A stretch of DNA of 64,000 bases from Atopsyche davidsoni (Eukaryota > Arthropoda > Insecta > Trichoptera > Hydrobiosidae): positions 20,173,501 to 20,237,500 of the forward strand of contig JAILWY010000018.1 in NCBI GenBank assembly GCA_022113835.1, given 5' to 3'. Positions 23,801 through 35,000 of the stretch are shown piece by piece. A program made the position numbers and the translations under genes. The notes below the pieces were generated by a model, which saw only the letters and a program-made list of their open reading frames with translations, was not told where the DNA came from and did not search any database. Within the stretch, counting starts at the first letter, position 1. The number at the start of each line of letters is the position of its first letter.

Positions 23801-26800
23801 TATATAAATTCCAGACTCATCACCAATTCTGAAGAAGTAGCATTTTATCAGGTAATTTAATATGTTATAGAATTTTCACATTCTTGTCTTTCCAATCATT
23901 AGAATATTGACAGTATTTTTGCCTCTATGCGATTTGTCTTGTTTTGATAAATTTAAAAGTTTGTTAAAAAAAAATGAGCGAAGGAGGATGTGTAGGTTTC
24001 AGCTACATTTGTATTCTTGTCCAAGAAATATGGTTTGTAATATTATCATTGTGAGATAAAGCATTTCTTTTGTTAAGATGGGTCATTTCAGGGATATAAC
24101 TTATTTTATAGACTATAGATTTTATAGAGAATATTTTTTTACCACTGGTTACAAGCATGATTCCTAGTTGTTCATTGTCACCTGATGATGACTAGAGTTA
24201 TAAAGAGAAATACATTGTTAATAATGAACTTAACATGCACTGTGTTTAAAAAACGATTTCCTAATTTTACGATTTATTTTATGTGTGTAGTTTATTAATT
24301 GTGTAATTTTTACTTACAGGGAAATAACAGAGAACGACTCACTTTATTAGCTAGCTTTAATAAGTTAACAAACCATTTACGGAAATTTTTGGAATTCAGG
24401 GTCGTCATGGGTATCATTGACAATGTTGTTGCCAAATGTAAGTACCTCTCAATTACAAGTAGTAGGTTACTTACAATAACCAATAGATTATAATATAAGG
24501 GGTAGTAGATGAGATTTCTCAACTTAACGACAATGAAGAGTCTCAAGCTCTGTCCATTTTACCAAAAAAACATTCGTTTGGTTCTGCATCTGATGATGAC
24601 CAAGTCCGTTGGTCGAAACTAGTCATGCTAAAACTATAATAAACTCAAAGTGAAGAAAGTATAAAAAGTTAACCATATCATTAATAAAAAACTGATGCAA
24701 TTATTGTAGTAGCTAAAAGTTGTTGGTTGTCTTCCAGGTCAGAAATTTCAAAATCAGACAATAAGTTTTGAAATTACTACCATAATTGCATCACAGTATA
24801 TAGTAATACAGTATGGGTCTCTATTCACCAACTGATCTATCTGAGAAACAATAGACTGCGTAAAACATTTTTTGAAGATGTATTTTTCAAATGTGATTGT
24901 ATGTTTTCAGACTTGGCTACTGTTGTGGGATTCTATGCTGTATCGATTCCATTCTTCTTAGAAGACCATAAAGTACTGTCCGGTCACAAAACCAACAGAT
25001 TTACCGTGAGTGACTTTTCATTGAAATATATTATAATAATTCTCACTCCCCAAAGTGCACTTACCAGTGTTTTATTTTTAAACTACTAAATATAATTATT
25101 AAATCCATTATTAGTAATAATATTAAAGTTTAATCTTAATTGTTTTTTTTCATACAGCATTATTACACGTATGGTCGCATGTTGGTAAAACTGGCAGAAG
25201 CTATAGGAAGGTTGGTCCTCGCCGGCAGAGAGATGACGAAGCTTGCCGGACTCACGTCACGCGTGACGGAGCTTACCAATGTCCTGAAGGATCTCAATGA
25301 TGGTCACTATGTAAGGACCATGATTGACGGCACTTCTGCCCTCAATGGAAATGTTGTTGATGGTAGATATTAAAAAATTATTAATGTTTCAATGTCACTA
25401 TCATTTTATTATTAACAGTAAAAATAGAATGAGACCTAAATGAATACCTTGAGGAACACCATGTATATTTTGTAATTTTTTATTGTAAAGCGAAGTATAT
25501 AATTTGATCATTTCTTTTATAATAGATGAACCTGTAATTCCCCTTATACCGAATTCCGGAAAGATTATATTCCAAGATAATATAATTAAATTTGAAAAAG
25601 TACCTTTGGTTACCCCCAATGGAGACATGCTTCTCAAAGAGTTGAACTTTGAAGTCAGGTAACAACAGTTTTATTTTGGACCTGTTCAATTTATACTCAA
25701 ACGATTCTAATAAATGGCATATATTAATTGCTAAAATTTCAGATCTGGCATGAACGTGCTGGTGTGCGGGCCTAATGGCTGTGGCAAATCCAGCTTGTTC
25801 CGCATTCTCGGCGAGCTTTGGCCCATGTTTGGCGGGGTCCTCACCAAGCCCCCACGAGGGAAACTCTTTTACATTCCGCAGAGGCCGTACATGACCCTCG
25901 GTACACTCAGAGATCAGGTAATGGGGAGTTATGAATGTAATAAATCTAATAAAATACTTAGTTAACTCTGTTTAAAATAATAATATAATTTATTAATAAT
26001 AGCACAAGATATAAGATTCCACTCAGGGTGACATGACAAATACCATTCTCCACATATTTCTAAAAGGTTAAATGACTAAGATTGATTGTGTAAAAGTGTA
26101 TTTTTAATTAAGGTTATTTCTCCAGGTCATTTATCCACACACCCGCAGCGAGATGTTGCGTCGAGGTCATACAGACAAAGAGCTGCTTAAGTATATGGAA
26201 ATCGTTCAGCTCTCTAACTTGTTGACCAGAGAAGGAGGCTGGGATGCCATCGCTGATTGGATTGATGTCCTGTCGGGTGGAGAGAAGCAAAGGATAGCGG
26301 TATTTATTAATAATTGATTACTAATTTTTAATAATTTCAAACTTTTTTATTGATATATATGACAATTCTATCCCAATTCCTAATCTATCCCTAATGAAAT
26401 GGCTCATTTCAAGATTTGACCTAATCTCTTCGCAAGGTGAAAATTATTAATACACTCACATCCACTCGTCTGCTCAAATAAAAACCATAAGCGCTGCTGC
26501 TTTTGAATAACCTCAAATCTTAAAAAATATATATAGTTTGCGGTGAGTCCACAAGTCCCAATCTTAACAATGTGAGTGTGGACCACAAAGTTCAATGTGT
26601 TTTGTTTGATTTCATACAATGGATCAGTTGGAATATTTATATTTATTAAAAAGAGTAATATCGCTATGAGTGCTCTCTCGGGCTCGCCTAGCCTCTGGTG
26701 GTCTGAAATGTTATTTTTACAGATGGCAAGGCTTTTCTACCATGCACCACAGTTTGCTATACTGGATGAGTGCACAAGCGCTGTATCTGTTGATGTCGAG

Positions 26801-27717
26801 GGCTCCATGTATCAATACTGCAAGGAGGTACATTTTTTTATTAACTTAACATCCCTTATCAGCTTCTTAATACTAAACAGGCCAGCTCTTTCAGAAGCTG
26901 TACTTTTTCAAGAAAATTAGTGTATTTCTCAAAAAATTCAGGGAGTATGAACAAAACATTAAATTTAGATTTTTTGTATTTGAAATAAAGATACATAAAA
27001 AGTTATATCTGTATCTGTATAATCTGGCAGACTTGACTAGAATCTTTAGCTTCAATTGATTTACTTATTAATAATGTTTCAATTTCAATAAATGCCAATA
27101 GGCATGACGAAAGATTTTCAAATCCTCTTCCATAATGGGGGTACACGTTTACTATTTACGAAAAAAACTTTATTTCGGTAAAAAACTAGAGTTTAACGAT
27201 GTTTAAAGCCATTTTTATAATATTTTTTCAAAAGTGCGCGAAAACGCGACATCGCGAGGCGTGACGTCATCGCGTCCGCTCTGACGTCATTAAGTAACAT
27301 TTCAACTGGCGTGTCATTGTGTTTGCATTGAAAACCATAGACCAATTTGAATACCATAGAGTTGTTTACGGTGGTATGACGTCATGCGCTGTGATTGGTG
27401 TTTCAGTCAAAATGGCCGATTGCAGTATTTTAACCTTTTAATTTGTTGAAAATCTTATTAATCTTAGATTTTTAAATAAAACTAAATCAGTTTTTTAAAT
27501 CCTTTTAATATGTATTTTCCCTTAAAATAATTATTTCTTTGATTCTTTGATACTGTCGTCATGCCTATTATTTGATTTTCAGACTGGAATTTCCTTATTT
27601 ACGGTATCACACAGAAAGTCACTATGGACCCATCACGATTATTATCTGAAAATGGACGGAAGAGGGAACTTTAAATTTGGTGAAATAGCCGGAGACACAG
27701 AAGAATTTGGTTCATGA
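17870..27717 (+). CDS. ABCD3: ATP-binding cassette sub-family D member 3 (PMP70), peroxisomal half-transporter
   Basis: Fifteen coding exons: 17870-17979, 21586-21843, 22195-22264, 22348-22445, 23088-23268, 23605-23674, 23757-23851, 24320-24437, 24911-25005, 25158-25362, 25526-25658, 25743-25917, 26126-26299, 26723-26827, 27583-27717. All have GT-AG borders and matching phases and give 673 aa (human ABCD3 has 659). The N-terminal half is the membrane domain: KIMVP near residue 83, then [10 protein letters not shown], the EEVAFY loop motif near 288-293, and the conserved [10 protein letters not shown]. The C-terminal half is the ATPase: Walker [10 protein letters not shown] (487-495), signature LSGGE (585-589), Walker B FAILDE (605-610) and switch His639 in TVSHRKS. 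All catalytic residues are intact. Family members dimerise in the peroxisome membrane and import long and branched acyl-CoAs, dicarboxylates and bile-acid intermediates for beta-oxidation. Confidence 0.96.
19788..20435 (+). repeat. Short imperfect direct repeat inside ABCD3 intron 1
   Basis: GTCTGCTCTACATAACCAGA (19825-19844) recurs as GTCTGCTCTATGCAACCAGA (20411-20430), both continuing into TCT and both preceded by GATCTGTGAA (19790, 20391). This suggests two decayed copies of one unit about 600 bp apart in the 3.6-kb first intron, which otherwise shows no recognisable feature. Confidence 0.45.
22559..22795 (+). repeat. tRNA-derived SINE-like repeat in ABCD3 intron 4
   Basis: A box-like TGGTCCAGTGGTGAGG (22560-22575) and B box-like GGTTCGAACTC (22604-22614) stand at about tRNA-head spacing. 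About 180 bases of unrelated body follow, ending in an A-rich AAAAAAATAACAGTAAGTAAG. This is the layout of a tRNA-derived SINE. It lies in the intron between exons ending 22445 and starting 23088. Confidence 0.6.
24586..24680 (+). ncRNA. Hammerhead-ribozyme-like repeat (family B) in ABCD3 intron 8, sense strand
   Basis: Read as RNA: stem I strand GCAU (24586-24589); CUGAUGA (24590-24596); one extra U; stem II GACCAA (24598-24603) with UUGGUC (24609-24614) closing loop GUCCG; GAAA (24615-24618); a minimal stem III (C, loop UA, G); the triplet GUC (24622-24624); and stem I partner AUGC (24625-24628). This is the order and pairing of a hammerhead ribozyme with the very short stem III seen in Penelope-like elements. 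The extra U before stem II departs from the consensus and recurs in family A. AATAAACTCAAAGTGAAGA (24639-24657) follows, shared with 42076-42094. Activity is inference. Confidence 0.55.
27099..27567. mobile_element. MITE with TA ends in the last ABCD3 intron, carrying TGACGTCA sites
   Basis: AATAGGCATGACGA (27097-27110) and TCGTCATGCCTATT (27556-27569) are a perfect 14-bp inverted pair; taking TA as the duplicated target gives ends GGCATGACGA, as in Tc1/mariner-type MITEs. The middle is locally GC-rich and contains three copies of the palindrome TGACGTCA (near 27262, 27282 and 27378). It has no coding capacity. Its right end lies 13 bp before the first base of the last ABCD3 exon (27583). Confidence 0.75.
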
Positions 27718-30700
27718 TGTTCCACTGCCCGTCGTGTGACTGAGTGATAATATTAATATAAACCTCTCACGCTAAGCAGCTGCTGTGATTCAGCCGAAAT
27801 TGTATGCACATCTTCATGTTACCAATTTTTACTGATGTCGTTGGACTCGCATCTGTTTTAGTTTGACTGTTAAGGTTTATTTTGATATATGTGGCATAGT
27901 AAATTATTTATAGTAAAAAAATCACAAGTCTGTCCGAAACTCCACCCCACATCACTAGATAAAAATACATAGCATTTTATTACTATAAGACTTAGTGGAT
28001 ACTATATCGGCTGCTGAGTGTGAGTGGCTCCTAACCTTAAAAAAATTATTTTGTGGATAAAATAAAAACACTTTTATTTTTTATTATGGTTACGGATGAG
28101 CTATTTTCACAATTAGATGAATTTCTTACTTAGTTTTTAACTACAGCTTGCTTAAAACAAAAACACAAAAGAATTTTAGTCAATTGACAAAAGTTGTATT
28201 GATTATTGGGGTATATTTTTATATTACGATTTACATCACTGTGTATGCTCATTTTTCCAACTTTGAAAATTTCCATTCATTAGCTTTAAAATTGTCTTTT
28301 TTAATTGCGATGTATTTTATTGGAGAATTCATAAATGAACAGTTGTATATTTTTAGTAAGATATTTCAAAAATTTATATGTAAATAATATCAGAAGCAAT
28401 CATGTTATATTTGAAGAGATCAAAAAAAAATTGAAATTTTGTGTTGTATAGTATTAGTATTATCTTTAACAATTTACTGTTGAATCCTGGATTCTGTTAT
28501 ATAGTTTTAAATATTACAGTGCCTTTTTAATATTTTACTAAGCTCCTCTTTCCATTAAAAAAGTCAGCAAGCAATGTCAAAGGCTTTGCAACTTTTATAT
28601 CAATTCCTTGTTTTACAATTTTAGTGGATCATTACCCACTGAAAAAGGAAAAAATATATATCTAAGATCGACTCCCACAGCAATTTTTAATATGATATAA
28701 ATATACACTCACTTCCAATCTAGATGTTTATTCTTCCTAATATTTGGTTTACGGGTTATTTTACTCTTTTACCAAGAGACTTGTCGAGGTGATACAGACT
28801 GCGGAATTCACGTGGTACTTTGTATATATTGAGAATCTTTTTTTTTAAATGAAAAGGTACATTACACACCCCCACAATATAAAAAACCTTTTTATTATAT
28901 TTTTAATAACTACGCATGTTTACCTTTACAATTGAAATGTTTTTGTTTGGAATGTGGTCTAAATATTAAAAGAATTGTTTTAGTTCATTGTTACCTTTTT
29001 TTCGGTGCCTATTTTGTAAATATAAATTTAAAAAATAGTAGTTGGTAAATAAACTAATCGGCCTGCACAATACTAAGTGATTTGAGAAGTTTACTCAATA
29101 ATATAAGTAATTTTTTAAACATAAGCAAACATTACTGTTTTAATAATGTTTCCATTTATTTCAAAATTGTATGTTTGATAAAAATTTCCTAAAAAATAAA
29201 AAATGGAATATTTTAAAACTCTTCACAAAAAAAATGAAAAAATAGATATAATTTTTTATAATAAAAGATATACCTTATATTTTATCAAGGCTTATATTGT
29301 TATGTATGCTCTTTTTGAGTAAGTAATTTTTTTTTTCATATCCAGAAAATACACTTAAAACTTTACACCTTTACACAAAAACTTTACACCTTGGACTTCT
29401 ACTTTTAGTTGAAAATATTATAAATGAGATACAAAAACATACAGAATTAATATTTTTGCCAGAGAGTACTTAGTGTAATTCCATTTTAATATTTTAAATA
29501 AAATACTTGAGTGGTTTTTCTGGTGAAAGGTGTAAATTTTTACTGGTGATAGGTTTCGCCTACTTTTCACATTGGCATTATCAAAATGAATTTTTAAAGA
29601 TTAAAAACTTTATTTAAAATATACAAAAACTTAACAATGAAAACCTCGTGTCATCTCTATTTTTTTACATCTAAAAAACGCACACATAAATTAAAATACA
29701 TAGAATAAATAATGTATTATGTACAAAAAAAATAGCAATTCTTTTTATATTTTTCTTCTGGAAAAAGATTGCTTGCTCGGTGCTGTAATTTTTTCTTTTT
29801 TTAATATATGATTTTCATGTATCAGATTCTAAATCTATCCCTATTTCGGGGTGATAACATAACCTTTGAACCAATACATTATTAATAATTTTTGCAGCCT
29901 TGTCAAACATGTATTTTTAAACTAATTGTATTTCATGTGTTATATTCTTCAATACCATTATGTATTTATATTGGCCAAAGGTCAGGCATAAAAAAATGTG
30001 TGATAGTTATTCCTTAGTGTATATATGTGTGTATATACAGACACATACATATATAAATTATATATATATGTGGTCTCAAGGCAATTTTGTAAGAAAACAT
30101 GATGACTTAGTTTAATATTGAATTACCAACAGTTATTCTTGCTTCCATCAGACCACAATCAAAATCATAACATTACTTTCCTCGAATACTCAAGTCTAAA
30201 TATCAATCATAATCACTTTGCAATGTTGGTAAGTGGGTTTTCGTATCCATTACTAGATCCTAATTTATATACTGAACGATTTTTAACAACATGCATGTGC
30301 CGCAGGCTCTTACATAAATGAAGTAATAAACTGCCTTTTTTTAATCAAATATACATTGTCACTTGCCAATAACATAAACAAAATAAGTTATTTTGTTCCT
30401 TTACTAAGTGTAAAATAATTATTTTATTATGTTCTGAATCACTACCACTGTGATAGTATATTTATATGCATCAGTAAGAAAGGTCATTTTAATAATATTG
30501 AGGTGATGTAAAGAGTATTCACGTGTACTTATTAAGTATAATAAATAAAGGATTATACAATATAAACTATAATATACGCACAAATATGGGGATGCATGAC
30601 AACACAGTGAATTATCATTTCTTGTAACATTCAAAAGCTACCATGACTTGCAAAAATGACTTGTTTTTAAAATATAGCTGTAACCAATAATAAAACTTGG

Positions 30701-32078
30701 TTCTATCATTAAAAACATAAAAATAGTAGTGTTTTTGTCCTATATGTGAGAACATATTTTACTAATACAAACAAAAAAGAGATTCACGGATCTAGAAAAC
30801 TTAAATATATAAATCGGGTTCGAGTTTTGATTTCCTAATATTTAGTTGTATTTGATTTCGTGGTCTGGTGCAGCAGCTCATTCTTCCTCGGAGTGAAAAT
30901 CCATCCTTTCATTATCAACCATTCTTGCCATTACATGTGATAGGAAAGTTATTGACAATTTTACTAATCATGCTATAAGAAATTATTTGATAAGCCTTTG
31001 AAGATGTGTTTTAAAGCAAACAAAAAAATTCTTATCCTGTGTTACTAAAAAAATATTTACTCTGATGCAATATTGTAGTAAATTTTAACATTAATACCGT
31101 AAATGCACCAGAGTAAATGTATTTCAGGAGCATATCATGTTTATATGTGACAATATTATTATATAAAACATTTTTTTTAAAAATTACTGAATACAATTGA
31201 TATTATGAAGCTACCACACTGGGTTTAGGTATTCCTGGGTATTATTTACTTACATCAAAATAAAATAAATATATAATGTTATAAAATGTGTCTTTATTTA
31301 GATAACTTTTCCATCGTCATAATCAGTTGTACCAAAATTCATATAGCAAATTATAATGATAATCTCACAAATGCACTGTAAGTAAGTAATATAACAAGAT
31401 AAGGAAAAGATTTTAAAAATCACTCAGCACATCAAAGAAAAATATAAAAATGTAAGTAATAAGTTAGTAAAAGTGATACTGTATTATCATACTTATCTTA
31501 CCTTGTGTTAATTTTTGGTATTCATAAATAATGATTTCTTAAAATTCTAAGAAAAAAAATGGTTTCTTACGAAACAGTTATCTTGAAATTCCAATTTTCT
31601 TTCTTTGCAATAAATATTTTTTCTTAGTATTTTTAAAAATTTAAATAATATGTAGTATAATTACATTTTAATTGATGTCTTTGATAGTTTGCTCACTTCC
31701 AATACATCGAAAATGAAACCAAGCGATAGCAAATGAGATTTTTTTAAACATTTCTCATCAAACGGAACCGTACCGTTACATTCTGATGAAGTATAAATAT
31801 TCTTTATTTAAATGAGATTAAATAAATTTATGTTTGGGCTTTTAAGTCAAATGAACAATAACAATGTTTTATTTTGGATAAGTTGTCTTTTGCTGATCCG
31901 ACTGGTCGTCTGGTGTCTTTTAGCTGGCAACACCGGCGGCCACATCAAATCTGGGCCCTGGCGCATAGTGACCCTGTTTTCCTCTTGCTAATTAATAATA
32001 TTCTACGTAAAAGAAATTCCGCTACGTAATAGAACCCTGAAAAGTGTCGTTTGATGTTTTTAAAGTTATAAATTAAAA
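27718..32078. other. ABCD3 3' UTR and intergenic region to midnolin
   Basis: About 4.4 kb of AT-rich sequence. The 3' UTR of ABCD3 begins at 27718; an AATAAA near 28060 is a plausible poly(A) signal, with many other AT-rich candidates. A family A repeat lies at 29490-29590 (-), and a TG/TA-rich low-complexity stretch at 30015-30075. Small open frames (28148-28387, 30118-30321 on +, 30419-30634 on -) show no recognisable motif. The last 170 bases, before the midnolin ATG, are more GC-rich and probably hold its promoter. Confidence 0.55.
29490..29592 (-). repeat. Dispersed repeat family A, copy 3
   Basis: On the minus strand: TTTTGATAATGCCAATGTG, loop, GTAGGCGAAACCTATCACC, AGTAAAA, then CACTCAAGTATTTTATTTA. 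It has the same order as copies 1 and 2, with a weakened stem and GGTC changed to TATC. Confidence 0.65.
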
Positions 32079-35000
32079 ATGGAGAGACGTACATCCAGTG
32101 AAACGCTTGGGTGTGGCTCAAGCCATTCTTCAGAAATAACGCTGAACATACAAACAACCACTGGGGGAAATTTTTCGATAACTGTAGAAAATAGCAATTC
32201 TGTAGACCAGCTCAAAAAGATCGTCTCCAAGAAATTAAAAGTGTCCAAGGATCGCATTTGTCTTTTACATCGAGAAAGGTTAGCTATATGACTTCGTATT
32301 TGTAGCGTATGATTGCAAACTTTCGTATCTATTGTACTTCACATATTTATGTAGATTTGTTATCAGAAGTTATCGATATTCTCAATTCGTGATGTTTTTT
32401 AGGCAATTGAGAGATGGTACTCTCGAAGACAATGGACTCTTGGATGGTTCAAGGGTCATCTTATTGCCTAGTGTTGAAACTGGATTATTGGTAAGTTTAT
32501 CTATTTCGAATAACAGTATGTTGCATAGGGTCATTTTTTTTTCATTGACTCATAAGTAGCTTGAATAGTAATTCACTGTCCTTTAAAAAAAATGTTATTG
32601 AGTTTTTGACCTTAACTTATCATACATAAGGTAACAGTGCAATGTATTTTTTATACAATTTTATTAAAAAGCTTAAAAAAAGTAATTTTAAGACAATAAA
32701 AAAAACTTTAATTTTGCCATAAATTTTTAACATTATTTGTCACGATGTAATTTACACTTGTGCCAGATTTTTTTAGTCCAATGATGTATGTAAAATACAA
32801 TACATTTCCTGTTTAATCATTTCTTTCTTTGGTGATTATCTGTGTTAAAAATGTGTCATTTCTTTAAATAATGGTTTTAAGTCACAATTAATTCATGATT
32901 CTATATTTTTGAGCTTTGAAAAGCTCATTTATTAACATGCTAGTGAATTTTTCATTATAACAATACATTTTTTCAAAACAGACACAGCGACCCGAAAATT
33001 CAGTGATGCAGGCATTGGAGTCGTTGAATGATTCCCAAGTGAATGATTTTCTCAGTGGAAAGTCTCCTCTCAATCTGACCATGCGCCTGGGAGACCACAT
33101 GATGCTCATCCAACTGCAGCTCTCCACTCTCAACCCTGTCACTACTTATCCCAGTGGATCTGCTACTACCAAGGCCCGTACTCCTGCACCCACTCCTGCT
33201 TCTCGTACTCCCTCTCGTCACTCAGCTTCCAGCTCACTAGATCAACCTAAACCTGCTTCTGAACCACCTCCTGACAAGTGTTCGCAATCTTCTGAAAGTG
33301 TTTCCAGTGATTCCCCATCAACCTCTAAGAACGTTAAATCTCCTATTCTGTCTTCGGAATCCACCAAACAAACCACTACTCACGTAGAAACTGCCGATGA
33401 ACTCAAAGCCTTCTTGAGAAAGCAAGATATTGAAACACTTCAAAATGCCTTTGAAATTTTTAAATCCTTGGCTGAAATGCAAGAAGACATCGATAAGGAT
33501 TCCGATGATACATCTGCAGATTCTTCTGATCGCAAGTCAGACAGTTGCTCATCCAAATATTCATTCAGAGGAGACGGCAGCGTTGACACATCATCCGGCT
33601 CTGACTTGAGTTTTGAAGAGCAGTCGCCCATTAAGTCTCTCTCAAATCTGGTATCCAGCCCTCTCAAGTCTTCTCTTCAACCATCGTACTCGCCTCTCGA
33701 TGTCTCGGGCAATAAAAAAGTAGGAACTCTCAATATGGAAGATAAGCCGCCGCCTCCTGCGGTGCCACCCCCCAAGTATGTTCCTCTTCCAAGCTCGCTT
33801 AAAAATAATCTCATAGAAAGCATAGTGGAGGACCTGGGGAATTCAGACAAATCCAAAAACCCAGACAAACCGGTTTCTGGCCCTATCATCACAGACCCCA
33901 TCGCTGCCAACCTCACATCCTGTCTCTGCTCCACTCTGAACCCGGATTATGTCTGCGCTAGTAACTGTCATCCTTCTGCTGAATCTAGTAAAGTTGACAA
34001 TTCCATTCTAATGGAGACTGACTACATTGAAGAACCGAGTCACTTGATAGCAGATAATCCTTCTGATGATTATCCTATGGAGAATCTTTTCAATAATGCA
34101 GTCGATCAAGGGCTGTTTAAAAAAATGCAAGAGGAACAGGGCTACTCCAAATTACCAGCTTCGTCCGAATCTAACAAAAAGAAAGAGCATTTACACATTT
34201 GCTCTCTGCACGGACCCACTCTCCCTCTCTCCGCCTTCACCGATGTCTCAGAATCAACCAAAAATAAGCGACTTCATTACCTTCTCCACAAGACTTCCAA
34301 ACAAAACAACCCTATCACTCAGAGCAAGCAAAAAGCCTTCATGCAATCCTTAGTCAATAAGCAACTCAAGAAAAAAATGCACCAGACTTTATCTAATATG
34401 GAAAGTGCTGATCACGCTCGACCTTCGACGTCAAAACAAGATATGACCCATTCGAGCTCAAGCAGTAATCACTTTGATACCATTAGCGAACCTTCCACTT
34501 CAAAGAGTAGCGACTCCACTGAGAGCTCCACCTTGTTCCGCATTCCAATAGCTCCTTCTCCCGTTAAATCTGGACCTCAGTCGGCCCCCTCGACATCGAG
34601 CTCCGTATCAGACACCAAGGCTTTAATCGAAGCTTCCAAAAATCTTACCCAGACTTTGAAGAAGCTGTCCAAAGAAGTTCTCACGAGCAAAGTTGATTTA
34701 GCCAATGAAGAAAGTGCAAGGTCCAAGATCGGACAGGGAGCAGTCATTGAATCCATGAAGCATCATGGGAAAGGAATATATTCCGGAACATTCTCTGGAA
34801 CTCTCAACCCTGCTCTTCAAGACAGGTAAATAATAATTCTTTATGTTATCAAAAAACAGTAAATTGGATTGACGCAACCAGCAAATGACAAATTATTAAA
34901 GTAATAAATAAAAATGTGACCACTTTGAAGTTTTTATAATAAATGCATTGTTTTCCATTTTAAAGATGTGGGGTCAGGATTGATTAGTGTGGATAATACA

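Noticed and set aside
24185..24225. CCTGATGATGACTAGAG near 24190 as a second hammerhead-like core in ABCD3 intron 7
   Set aside because: GAAA is present about 20 bases on, but no stem II can be drawn and the cleavage triplet is absent.
28148..28387. 79-codon hydrophobic frame downstream of ABCD3
   Set aside because: AT-rich composition, no recognised domain and no exon signals; likely chance within the 3' region.
33440..33934. Minus-strand frames inside the large midnolin exon
   Set aside because: Shadows of a Ser/Pro-rich coding region; no start context or domain.
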